From: Photobacterium sp. GJ3
GTDB lineage: Bacteria; Pseudomonadota; Gammaproteobacteria; Enterobacterales; Vibrionaceae
Assembly: GCF_018199995.1 (NCBI RefSeq)
Contig: NZ_CP073578.1
Span: 992,001 to 1,056,000, forward strand
DNA length: 64,000 nt
Direction of reading: 5' to 3'
Shown: one piece after another, positions 29,269 to 37,465 of the stretch
How positions within the stretch are numbered: position 1 is the first letter of the stretch
Layout of the letters: each line of letters opens with the position of its first letter
Program-made: the position numbers and the translations under genes
The notes under the pieces: model-generated
Database searches by the model: none
Told to the model about the DNA's origin: nothing
Seen by the model: only the letters and a program-made list of their open reading frames with translations

Positions 29269-30300
29269 ATGAAATTGATGGTGGCAGCCTGTGTGTTCTG
29301 GTGTCTGAGCTGGAGCACGCTGGCGACAACGTTGGACGACATTCGTCCTCATTCGCCGACGAGTCAGACGTGGAGTGAGCAATGGTTCTATTATCTGAAT
29401 GATCCGCATGTCGGCTATTTCAAAATCAGCGCCCAGACGTATCTCACGCCAGAAATGACGACGCCACAAGAACGGGGTTACCTGCATGTGGTATATGCCC
29501 CGATTGGCGGTCCACAAGTGGTGATCGACCGGTATTTTGATCAGGTTGAACTGGCAGGTGCACCCGGTAGCGAAGCCTTCCGGTTTCATGTGCCTGGGTT
29601 GGTCGATATTGATCAGACCGGTATCCGGCTGTCTTTGCCAGATTTGTCTTTTGAGTTAGCTTATACCGGTGCGCATCGGCATTATGCCAACGGGAAAAAT
29701 CCCGGTCAGAATCCGTTTGGCTGGATAGGTGATTTACCTGGTGTGGCGGTGAACTATTTTGTTTATACCCTGGGTACGCCCAGCGCATACCAGTTTCAAC
29801 TGGGCAATATCCGCCATCAGGGTCAGGGCGTCACCTATCTGGATAAAGGCTGGTTTGATGCCGCGAAAAGTCAGGGTTTTATTTTTGTCGGCGCTTTTAC
29901 GCCGCAACATCAGCTGATGCTGACCGGTGGTTCACAGGACGGATCGCCGCTGGAAATCTGGGTCGGCCGGATGATGTCTGAAGCGGTGGACTGGCGGATA
30001 GGGTCGTCACTGGTTGGTCTGAGTGTGACCAAAGAATCCGACGCTTGCCGGGGCTATCTGAAACTGACCGTGTCAAAGCTGGGCAGAAAAATGGAAGTGG
30101 AAGCCAGTTCGGATCTGACAGATTTCTATCTCTCTGCGATGCCATCTAAGGTGGTTTTCGACCAGACACTGCCAATCATGAAATCCATGAATGCGCAGAT
30201 TACTGCGAAAGTGTACCACTGGGGAAAGCTGGTGGATGAAATGCAAGTGCCGCAGGGGCTGCTGGAATTCAGTGGCAGTGAAGCCTGTCCCCAGTTGTGA
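29269..30300 (+). CDS. Exported lipocalin-like (AttH/CrtC-like) protein
   Basis: A 343-residue product with a signal peptide (MKLMVAACVFWCLSWSTLAT, cleavage near residue 20). The mature part starts with SEQWFYYLND, has a YLDKGWFDA segment near the middle, and is rich in beta strands. This recalls the lipocalin-like fold of AttH and hydroxyneurosporene hydratase CrtC (EWWYY and YxEKNWG landmarks), but the match is weak and by eye. Proteins of that fold act on or bind hydrophobic isoprenoids, which would fit the oxygenase two genes upstream. The ATG at 29269 has GGAGG upstream; the frame extends to 29200 through the hairpin, which is not plausible coding. It is last in the cluster. Confidence 0.6.
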   Translation: MKLMVAACVFWCLSWSTLATTLDDIRPHSPTSQTWSEQWFYYLNDPHVGYFKISAQTYLTPEMTTPQERGYLHVVYAPIGGPQVVIDRYFDQVELAGAPGSEAFRFHVPGLVDIDQTGIRLSLPDLSFELAYTGAHRHYANGKNPGQNPFGWIGDLPGVAVNYFVYTLGTPSAYQFQLGNIRHQGQGVTYLDKGWFDAAKSQGFIFVGAFTPQHQLMLTGGSQDGSPLEIWVGRMMSEAVDWRIGSSLVGLSVTKESDACRGYLKLTVSKLGRKMEVEASSDLTDFYLSAMPSKVVFDQTLPIMKSMNAQITAKVYHWGKLVDEMQVPQGLLEFSGSEACPQL

Positions 30301-30301
30301 A

Positions 30302-30338
30302 GTGCCCGGCGCATTGCGTGCCGGGCAAGGTTGTTTTT
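30302..30338 (+). terminator. Terminator of the oxygenase cluster
   Basis: TGCCCGGC (30303-30310) and GCCGGGCA (30320-30327) form a stem, followed by AGGTTGTTTTTAA. It separates the cluster from the convergent channel gene. Confidence 0.75.
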
Positions 30339-31182
30339 AAGTGTCTGCTGATGGCACGACCCGGTGTTCCGGATCGGCCAGTTGGCTACCGCAATGTTTA
30401 CAGAACATCGCGTCGGTTTCATGGCCGGACCGGGAACAGTTCATACATTTCACCAAAGTGCGGTGAAGTTGCGTTTGATGCCCGATCTCCGCGGAGATAA
30501 TCCCGGTGGGGACAGCAATGATGGAGTAACCCATCAGCATGGTAAAAGAAGCCAGCGCTTTCCCCAGATCAGATTGCGGGACAATATCGCCGTAGCCCAC
30601 GGTCGTCAGTGTGACGATCGCCCAGTAAATGCTGTAAGGAATACTGGTGAAGCCATTTTCCGGCCCTTCAATCACAAACATCAGCGAACCGAACACGGTG
30701 ACCAGCACCGCGACTGTGGTAAAGAAAATCATGATTTTCCGGCTGGATTGCAGCAGAGAACGCAGCAGCAGGTTGGAGTCCTGCAAGTATCGCATCAGCT
30801 TCAGGACACGGAAAATCCGCATCACCCGCAGCAATCGGATGACCATCAGGTAATGCGCGGCCGGAAACAGAAAAACCAGATAAGTCGGCAATATGGCCAG
30901 CAAGTCGACCATGCCATAAAAGCTGCGCGCATAAGCCGCGGGTTTGGGCGAACTGTACAGGCGCAGCACATATTCAACAGTGAATATCAGTGTAAAGCAC
31001 CATTCCATCCAGAAAAAAACTTTGCCCCAGCTCGAACCAATACTGCTGACAGAGCCCAGCATCAGGACGGTGATTGAAGCCAGAATAATCACAATTAAAG
31101 CAATGTCGAAGGTTTTACCCGCTGGTGTGTGCGTGCCAAAAATGGTGACGTAGATTTTTTCCTGAAGTGCTGAACGGGCCAT
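30337..31182 (-). CDS. Voltage-gated-type potassium channel with zinc-ribbon tail
   Basis: A 281-residue six-TM inner-membrane channel of the Kch type. S1-S4 lie within about 25-130, with S4 arginines in RLLRVMRIFRVLKL (115-128). The pore loop and selectivity filter are TLTTVGYGD (191-199), so K+ selectivity is expected. The cytoplasmic C-terminus carries a CxxC...CxxC zinc ribbon (Cys246, Cys249, Cys261, Cys264) instead of a RCK/TrkA_N domain. The TM and filter assignments are direct; gating behaviour is inference. It is convergent with the oxygenase cluster and divergent from adhE. Confidence 0.92.
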   Translation of the reverse strand: MARSALQEKIYVTIFGTHTPAGKTFDIALIVIILASITVLMLGSVSSIGSSWGKVFFWMEWCFTLIFTVEYVLRLYSSPKPAAYARSFYGMVDLLAILPTYLVFLFPAAHYLMVIRLLRVMRIFRVLKLMRYLQDSNLLLRSLLQSSRKIMIFFTTVAVLVTVFGSLMFVIEGPENGFTSIPYSIYWAIVTLTTVGYGDIVPQSDLGKALASFTMLMGYSIIAVPTGIISAEIGHQTQLHRTLVKCMNCSRSGHETDAMFCKHCGSQLADPEHRVVPSADT

Positions 31183-31799
31183 AACATGTATCTGTTTGAT
31201 TGAAAGACAAAAGCATACTGAAGTGTAGCGACCGTTGCCAAGTTGTTGTTCAGCGCCAGCGTGAAAATGGGAGACTGACTGTTTCTTTTCGCATCACTGC
31301 CGGATAGATGCCGTGCTTTTTATAATATGTGCTATGTTGCATTGATTCGTATAGAACCGTACAGGATGCGTTTTCAAAGAGTTCACGTTTTGGACGATTG
31401 TGGCTTAGGCTTTATGAGGTTTTCAAGCTCACCCGAAAGTGGTAGCTCAGCAAGAAGACGATTGTCAGAGGGCGCGGGTCTCCAAATTGAATCCACGTGT
31501 CGAAGAAATGTAATTTTTTTACATCAAGCAAAGCGCGATTAAATATTGATTTTGTGAATAACTCTTGAGTGAATTCTTTTAAATTGATGATTTTTAATGT
31601 ATTTCATGGTGATTATCTTGGATTTGTGAACTGTGCATTTCACATGATCCAGATCAAATCTTATGGATGGATGAAGTCATAAAATCAGTTTTGAAAGCAA
31701 TTTACTAAGTATGCGGAACCCAGGAAATACATCCGCCAGACAAGGAATCTGAGACGTATCCTTACTAAAAAGTTTTCAATCTTAAGTTAGGAGTTGACT
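31183..31799. other. Long regulatory gap upstream of adhE
   Basis: A 617 bp AT-rich region between the divergent channel gene and adhE. A 71-codon frame at 31327-31542 has no ribosome site or homology that I recognise. An FNR-like site occurs at 31644-31657. The long leader is compatible with the complex regulation known for adhE in other bacteria. A GGAG ribosome site lies just before the adhE ATG. Confidence 0.6.
31644..31657 (+). promoter_or_regulatory. Candidate FNR box upstream of adhE
   Basis: ATGAT-CCAG-ATCAA differs from the FNR consensus TTGAT-N4-ATCAA at one base. It is 143 bp upstream of adhE, an enzyme used in fermentation, so anaerobic activation is reasonable. No promoter hexamers could be tied to it. 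Confidence 0.5.
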
Positions 31800-34523
31800 A
31801 TGCCTGTTACAAATTTGGCTGAACTCGATGCAATGGTTGCCCGTGTGAAAGCGGCTCAGAAAGTATTCGCGACTTTTTCCCAGGAGCAGGTCGATAAGAT
31901 CTTCCGTGCAGCGTCGCTGGCAGCAAACAATGCCCGTATTCCACTGGCACAGCAAGCGGTTCAGGAATCTGGCATGGGGATTGTCGAAGATAAGGTCATC
32001 AAAAACCACTTCGCCTCTGAATTCATTTACAACAAATATAAAGACGAAAAAACCTGCGGTATTCTCGAAGAAAACGATGAGTACGGCACGCTGACAATCG
32101 CTGAACCGGTCGGCATTATCTGCGGGATTGTCCCCACGACCAACCCGACGTCAACCGCGATCTTCAAATCTCTGATTTCACTGAAAACCCGGAATGGGAT
32201 TATCTTTTCACCGCATCCGCGCGCGAAAGAGTCCACCAATGCTGCGGCCAAACTGGTGTTGGATGCAGCGGTCGCCGCGGGTGCGCCGAAAGACATCATC
32301 GGCTGGATTGATCAGCCTTCCGTTGAACTGTCAAACGCGCTGATGAAGCACGATGATATCAACCTGATCCTGGCAACCGGTGGTCCGGGCATGGTGAAAG
32401 CGGCTTATTCTTCCGGTAAACCTGCCATCGGCGTGGGTGCGGGCAACGTACCTGTGGTGATCGATGAAACTGCGGATATCAAACGTGCTGTGGCGTCTGT
32501 GCTGATGTCGAAAACCTTCGACAATGGTGTGGTGTGTGCGTCTGAGCAGGCGGTCATTGTCATGGACGAAGTGTATGACGAAGTGAAAGCCCGTTTTGCC
32601 AGCCACAAAGGCTACGTACTCAACAAAGCGGAAGCCGATAAAGTGCGCAAGGTGATCCTGATTGAAGGTAACCTGAACGCGAATATCGTGGGTCAGCCAG
32701 CCACCAAGATTGCTGAAATGGCCGGTATCGCTGTGCCTTCAGATACAAAAGTCCTGATTGGTGAAGGGGTGGCCATCACGATTGATGAAGAATTTGCCCA
32801 TGAAAAACTGTCGCCAACGCTGGGGATGTTCCGTGCCAGGACGTTCGAAGAGGCGGTCGAGATGGCCTGTCAGATGGTTGAACTGGGCGGCATCGGCCAC
32901 ACATCGGGTCTGTACACCAATCAGGATATCAATGAAGATCGAATCAAGTACTTTGGCGATAAGCTGAAGACTGCACGGATTCTGGTCAATATTCCAACCA
33001 CACACGGCGGGATCGGCGACCTGTATAACTTCAATGTCGCGCCTTCTCTGACGCTGGGTTGTGGTTCATGGGGCGGCAACTCGATTTCTGAAAACGTGGG
33101 TCCGAAGCACCTGATCAACAAGAAAACGGTCGCGAAACGTGCTGAGAATATGCTGTGGCACAAACTGCCGAAATCAATCTACTTCCGCCGTGGCAGCCTG
33201 CCGGTTGCACTGACGGATCTGGAAGACAAGAAACGTGCGTTTCTGGTGACCGACCGTTTCCTGTTTAACAACGGATACGCAGATGAAGTGATGTCGCTGC
33301 TGAAAGCGCAGGGCATGGACGTTCATGCCTTCTACGATGTTGAAGCCGACCCGACGCTGACTGTGGTGAAAAAAGGCGCTGAAGCCATGAAAAGCTTCCA
33401 GCCTGATGTGATTATCGCGCTGGGCGGTGGGTCACCGATGGATGCGGCGAAAATCATGTGGGTGATGTACGAACATCCGGATACGCATTTCGAAGAACTG
33501 GCGATGCGCTTTATGGATATCCGTAAGCGAATCTATAAATTCCCGAAAATGGGTAAAAAAGCTGAGCTGGTTTGTATCACCACCACATCCGGCACAGGCT
33601 CTGAAGTGACACCGTTTGCGGTTGTGACTGACGATGAAACCGGTGCCAAGTATCCGCTGGCTGATTACGAGCTGACGCCTCAGATGGCGATTGTGGATGC
33701 AAACCTGGTGATGAATATGCCGAAATCGCTCACCGCCTTTGGTGGCTATGATGCGGTAACGCACGCACTGGAAGCTTATGTCTCTGTGCTGGCGAATGAG
33801 TACTCGGATGGTCAGGCATTGCAGGCGCTGCAATTGCTGAAAGACTATCTGCCATCCAGCTATGCCAATGGAGCCAAAGACCCGATTGCCCGGGAGAAGG
33901 TCCATAATGCGGCGACCATTGCGGGGATTGCATTTGCGAACGCATTCCTGGGGGTTTGTCACTCCATGGCACACAAGATTGGTGCTGAGTTCCACATTCC
34001 GCACGGACTGGCTAATGCGCTGCTGATTGCAAACGTGGTGCGTTATAACGCGAATGACAACCCAACCAAGCAAACAGCATTCTCTCAGTACGACCGTCCG
34101 CAGGCACGCCGTCGTTATGCCGAGGTAGCGGATCATCTGGGTCTGACTCAGCCGGGCGACCGTACAGCGAAGAAAATTGAGCGTCTGCTGAGCTGGCTGG
34201 ATGAACTGAAAGACAATCTGGATATTCCGAAGTCAATTCAGGCGGCGGGTGTTTCTGAGTCAGATTTTCTGGCGAAACTGGATGAACTGGCTGTTGAAGC
34301 CTTTGATGACCAGTGTACCGGCGCGAACCCGCGTTACCCGCTGATTACTGAACTGAAAGAAGTGCTGCTGGCTTCTTATTACGGCAAAGCTTATGTCGAA
34401 GGCGAAACCGTGGAAGGCACCACAGTGATTCTGAAGAAAGCCGATCAGAAACCTGCGGAAGCCACAAAAGTTGCAGCTTCTGCACCGGAAGCGAAATCTA
34501 AGAAGGTTGCAGCGAAGGCTTAA
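31800..34523 (+). CDS. adhE: AdhE, bifunctional acetaldehyde-CoA / alcohol dehydrogenase
   Basis: A 907-residue fermentative enzyme that converts acetyl-CoA to acetaldehyde and then ethanol, forming spirosomes in the cytoplasm. The N-terminal aldehyde dehydrogenase domain (about 1-440) has catalytic Cys246 in DNGVVCASEQ, as in E. coli. The C-terminal iron-dependent alcohol dehydrogenase domain (about 450-870) has GGGSPMDAAK, then TTSGTGSEVTPF, YDAVTHALEAY and the metal-binding CHSMAHKIGAEFHIPHG. The ATG at 31800 follows TAGGAG. The protein has an Ala/Lys-rich C-terminal tail of about 30 residues (APEAKSKKVAAKA) beyond the fold, making it longer than E. coli AdhE (891). Confidence 0.98.
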   Translation: MPVTNLAELDAMVARVKAAQKVFATFSQEQVDKIFRAASLAANNARIPLAQQAVQESGMGIVEDKVIKNHFASEFIYNKYKDEKTCGILEENDEYGTLTIAEPVGIICGIVPTTNPTSTAIFKSLISLKTRNGIIFSPHPRAKESTNAAAKLVLDAAVAAGAPKDIIGWIDQPSVELSNALMKHDDINLILATGGPGMVKAAYSSGKPAIGVGAGNVPVVIDETADIKRAVASVLMSKTFDNGVVCASEQAVIVMDEVYDEVKARFASHKGYVLNKAEADKVRKVILIEGNLNANIVGQPATKIAEMAGIAVPSDTKVLIGEGVAITIDEEFAHEKLSPTLGMFRARTFEEAVEMACQMVELGGIGHTSGLYTNQDINEDRIKYFGDKLKTARILVNIPTTHGGIGDLYNFNVAPSLTLGCGSWGGNSISENVGPKHLINKKTVAKRAENMLWHKLPKSIYFRRGSLPVALTDLEDKKRAFLVTDRFLFNNGYADEVMSLLKAQGMDVHAFYDVEADPTLTVVKKGAEAMKSFQPDVIIALGGGSPMDAAKIMWVMYEHPDTHFEELAMRFMDIRKRIYKFPKMGKKAELVCITTTSGTGSEVTPFAVVTDDETGAKYPLADYELTPQMAIVDANLVMNMPKSLTAFGGYDAVTHALEAYVSVLANEYSDGQALQALQLLKDYLPSSYANGAKDPIAREKVHNAATIAGIAFANAFLGVCHSMAHKIGAEFHIPHGLANALLIANVVRYNANDNPTKQTAFSQYDRPQARRRYAEVADHLGLTQPGDRTAKKIERLLSWLDELKDNLDIPKSIQAAGVSESDFLAKLDELAVEAFDDQCTGANPRYPLITELKEVLLASYYGKAYVEGETVEGTTVILKKADQKPAEATKVAASAPEAKSKKVAAKA

Positions 34524-34596
34524 CTGCTGGCATGGGCTCACGCATTTGGGTCCAGTCATTCAGCAATGAAAGCTTGAATGCGTTGTGATTGCGACG

Positions 34597-34629
34597 AAAA
34601 CCCCTTGATGAAAATCAAGGGGTTTTTTT
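34597..34629 (+). terminator. Terminator of adhE
   Basis: AAAACCCCTTGAT (34597-34609) and ATCAAGGGGTTTT (34614-34626) form a 13 bp stem with a GAAA loop and a T run. It also faces the convergent dehydrogenase-like gene. Confidence 0.93.
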
Positions 34630-34655
34630 ATCAGAGAACGGAGAGGCGATGATAC

Positions 34656-35345
34656 TCAGACCACCTCAGCTTCGATCATCCGGCCATTGAAATAGTCATT
34701 GGTGACAATATACTCCGCACTTCTGGCGATTTCATATTGCATCGGCATGCTGAGCAATGTACTGGGCGGCAGATCCTGACGCTCATCAAAGAGCAGGGGG
34801 AAAACACCCCCCACCCGGATGTTGTACTGGGCCAGCTCTTTCGACCAGCTTTGCGTAAACCCGGCCAGCATGGCTCGGGAACTGCTGGTGAGCGGAATCG
34901 GGTTGTCCGGGCGGCAGGCCGCCAGGTTAATGATGACGCCGTGATGTTGCTGCGCTCGCATGTAGCTGGCGGTTTGCTTCCCGAAAGATAAAAACGCAGA
35001 TGTGCCTTCGGTCATCAGCTGGCAAAACTCTTCGACTGACGTTTGTGTCAGGAGCAAAGGCATTTCAACACCCAGCCAGCAGTTAATCAGAACGTCGATC
35101 TTTCCGAAGCGTTGGTGAATGGCTTCAATGGCATTGGCAATGGTGGATTCATGATGATCCTTCAGATAGAAAGAAAAGCAGTCAGCACCCCGGTTGCGGC
35201 ATTCCTGATAATTAGACATCAGTCTGGCTTCATCGCTATCGACCAGTGCGATTTTTGCTCCAAGCGAAGCAAAATGAAACGATGCCGCTTTTCCAAGCGG
35301 GCAGCCTGCAGCCGTCACAAGAATAACTGATTCTGCAATATTCAT
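34656..35345 (-). CDS. Short-chain dehydrogenase-like protein lacking the YxxxK motif
   Basis: A 229-residue Rossmann protein of the SDR superfamily. The N-terminal dinucleotide loop is TAAGCPLGKA (11-20) in place of TGxxxGxG, followed by the adenine-binding acidic strand IALVDSDEARL. The usual NNAG is INCWLG and the catalytic YxxxK is replaced by SSSRAM. With both the Tyr and Lys missing, classic oxidoreductase activity is unlikely, so it may be a binding or regulatory derivative. It is convergent with adhE. There is no membrane segment and the function is not known to me. Confidence 0.8.
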   Translation of the reverse strand: MNIAESVILVTAAGCPLGKAASFHFASLGAKIALVDSDEARLMSNYQECRNRGADCFSFYLKDHHESTIANAIEAIHQRFGKIDVLINCWLGVEMPLLLTQTSVEEFCQLMTEGTSAFLSFGKQTASYMRAQQHHGVIINLAACRPDNPIPLTSSSRAMLAGFTQSWSKELAQYNIRVGGVFPLLFDERQDLPPSTLLSMPMQYEIARSAEYIVTNDYFNGRMIEAEVV

Positions 35346-35598
35346 AGCGCAATCTTCCTATGTGTGGATACATCGATGTAGTCATGATGCTCAATCAACA
35401 GGCGTCTTTCACCCACATGCTGTCTTTATTAATTAATTAAATAACAGCGGATTATTGTTAAATCTTAGTTAAGCAAAGATGGAAAGCGGCATTCAATTGT
35501 TCGGCTTATGACGGTTGTCACGAAATTTTACGCTTTGTGAACTTGCCCTAAGAAAATTTTTAATTAGCTGAAATGTAACAGAAATAATGGGGCGCTGA

Positions 35599-36120
35599 TC
35601 AGTTGAAGGTGGCGACAGTCCCGTACATTTCTGCCGAGCGCTTGGCACGAATCAGATTCAGATACAGATCCTGAGGTGAGCCTTTCATCGGCTCCGTCTG
35701 AACGGGTGGCATCCGACGGCGCTCGTGACCTGAAAGGTTATGATAGAGCTCTTCCGGCAGGCCTTTGGTGTCCTGAGGTGGGAAGGTGATTGCGATCGGC
35801 TGCAGAGAACTGAGCAAGCGGGTTGCTGTCAGGCCGCCGACATGAAAAGCATTGGATTGTTCTGCGCCACGTGGGTAGCAGTACTCAGACGTGGTGAGTG
35901 GCCCGGGTTCCTGCAATTCGAAGTAGGTGCGTAGCTGTTCTTCCGTCGTGCTGGGCGGCAGTGGTTTCTCGGTCGGTGTCGTTTCAAGATAATCCGGCGA
36001 CAACATTGCAAGCATCAGCGCGAAATCAGAACGGCGACCCTGCCCAACCGCATGGTTGAGAGAGTGACCGAGCTGCACTTCACTGATCAGATGTGCTTTG
36101 TCTAAGGTATGGATTTGCAT
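35599..36120 (-). CDS. Uncharacterised protein with an internal repeat
   Basis: A 173-residue product of unknown function, without signal peptide or membrane helix. The first 70 residues are helical in tendency (DKAHLISEVQLGHSLNHAVG). The C-terminal third has two copies of a motif of the form KGxPxxLYxNLxxxxR (KGLPEELYHNLSGHERR and KGSPQDLYLNLIRAKR). The ATG at 36120 is preferred; the frame could start at GTG codons 36144 or 36150, and none of these has a strong ribosome site. A 253 bp AT-rich gap separates it from the dehydrogenase-like gene downstream, and patB lies upstream on the same strand's far side. Confidence 0.7.
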   Translation of the reverse strand: MQIHTLDKAHLISEVQLGHSLNHAVGQGRRSDFALMLAMLSPDYLETTPTEKPLPPSTTEEQLRTYFELQEPGPLTTSEYCYPRGAEQSNAFHVGGLTATRLLSSLQPIAITFPPQDTKGLPEELYHNLSGHERRRMPPVQTEPMKGSPQDLYLNLIRAKRSAEMYGTVATFN

Positions 36121-36208
36121 GAAGTCCGACAGAAAATTAACCACGTGCACTTTCTATCGGACGCTTGAAGAAAATCTTTAGAAAAAAATAGTGTCGATTG
36201 CCGGAAAA

Positions 36209-37357
36209 TTAACCAATTGAATCAATGGCTCGCTGCATTCGGCTCAGGGCAAGTTCCAGCGTCGCGCGGGTACAGCCAAAATTCATGCGAACAAAGCCGG
36301 GATTGCCAAAATCACGTCCGGGAGAGAAAGCCACCCCAGCTTCCTCGAAGAATTTATGTGGGTTGCTAACCGGTAATGCTGTCGCATCAATCCAGGCAAG
36401 ATATGTGGCTTCGATCGGGTGCAGTGTCAGGCCGGGCATCTGATTGATTGCCGTCTGCAAGGTATCCCTGTGCTGACGTAAATAGTTCAGTTGCTGATCC
36501 AGCCAGGGCTGGCCGTCGCGATAAGCCGCTTCAGCGGCGGTATATGCCAAGACATTCACCTCTGGCACGATACCGGCTTTGGCCCGGTGAAACCGGCGTC
36601 GTAACTCAAAATTCGGAATAATGGCCATGGATGCTCCCAGACCGGCAATGTTAAAGGTTTTGCTGGGTGCAAGCAGGGTGATCGAACGCTGTGCGGCATC
36701 TTCATCCAGACTGGCGAATGGAATATGCCGGGCCTGTTCATCCAGAATCAGATCACAATGGATTTCATCAGAGCACACAATCAAATCATGTTGTTTGGCG
36801 AACTGATGCACTTCGTCTAAATCTTCCCGGGTGTGGACGGTGCCACCTGGGTTCAGCGGATTGCAAAACAGCATGACTTTAGCATTTGCCGGGACATCCG
36901 AAGCGGTGAAATCTGATAACCAGCGGCCCTGCTGTAAGGTGACCGGAACTTGGGCTAACGGGCGTTCTGCATGCTTGGCTGCGGCGAAAAATTTCGGATA
37001 AATGGGTGTCGGGCTGACGACTGCTTCATGGGCTTGTGTCGTGGCCCGGACTGCCAGATTCAACCCGCAAACCAAACCGGGCAGGTAGACAATCCACTCA
37101 GGCTTGATGTGCCAACCATACAGGGTTGCCATGCGCTCAACCAGCAGTTCACTCAAGGCTTCAGGCGCAGAACCATAGCCAAAAATGCCGTGGTCGACAT
37201 GCTGATGCAAGGCCTGAGTGATGGCATCCGGCACTCTGAAATCACTGTCCGCCACCCACATGGGAAGAACATCCCGGCCCTGATATTTTTGCCATTTAAT
37301 GCTGTTGCTGAGGGTCCGGTCAATGTGCTGATCGAATAAGTTCAGGGTGTCTGACAT
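36209..37357 (-). CDS. patB: PatB/MalY family C-S beta-lyase (PLP)
   Basis: A 382-residue fold-type I PLP enzyme of the MalY/PatB group, which cleaves cystathionine or other cysteine-S-conjugates to pyruvate, ammonia and a thiol. Family blocks seen are LPMWVADSDFRVPDAI, then the FCNPLNPGGTVH segment, the DEIHCDL cofactor motif and the Schiff-base lysine in LLAPSKTFNIAGLG. The C-terminal carboxylate-binding Arg is near FVRMNFGC. It lies downstream of the ATP-grasp gene on the same strand but after a terminator, so it is probably transcribed separately. It may have a maltose-regulator-like moonlighting role as in E. coli MalY, but nothing here supports that. Confidence 0.9.
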   Translation of the reverse strand: MSDTLNLFDQHIDRTLSNSIKWQKYQGRDVLPMWVADSDFRVPDAITQALHQHVDHGIFGYGSAPEALSELLVERMATLYGWHIKPEWIVYLPGLVCGLNLAVRATTQAHEAVVSPTPIYPKFFAAAKHAERPLAQVPVTLQQGRWLSDFTASDVPANAKVMLFCNPLNPGGTVHTREDLDEVHQFAKQHDLIVCSDEIHCDLILDEQARHIPFASLDEDAAQRSITLLAPSKTFNIAGLGASMAIIPNFELRRRFHRAKAGIVPEVNVLAYTAAEAAYRDGQPWLDQQLNYLRQHRDTLQTAINQMPGLTLHPIEATYLAWIDATALPVSNPHKFFEEAGVAFSPGRDFGNPGFVRMNFGCTRATLELALSRMQRAIDSIG

Positions 37358-37429
37358 GAATGCTCCTGATGCCCTAGATGAATGTTGTTGATTCGAATAG
37401 AACTATTATGCGCAGAACCGGCGGGATGT

Positions 37430-37456
37430 AAAAAGCCCCAATCAAAAATTGGGGCT
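37430..37456 (-). terminator. Terminator of the ATP-grasp/7TM/retropepsin module
   Basis: On the minus strand AGCCCCAAT and ATTGGGGCT (37434-37442 and 37448-37456) pair, followed by a T run read from plus-strand A residues at 37430-37434. Confidence 0.88.
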
Positions 37457-37465
37457 GAGCAGGGT

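Noticed and set aside
31327..31542. A 71-codon frame in the adhE leader
   Set aside because: No ribosome site and no similarity that I recognise; composition is that of intergenic DNA.
31624..31645. CRP-like site TGTGA...TCACA before adhE
   Set aside because: The two half-sites are separated by 10 bp rather than 6, so the dyad is not a CRP box.
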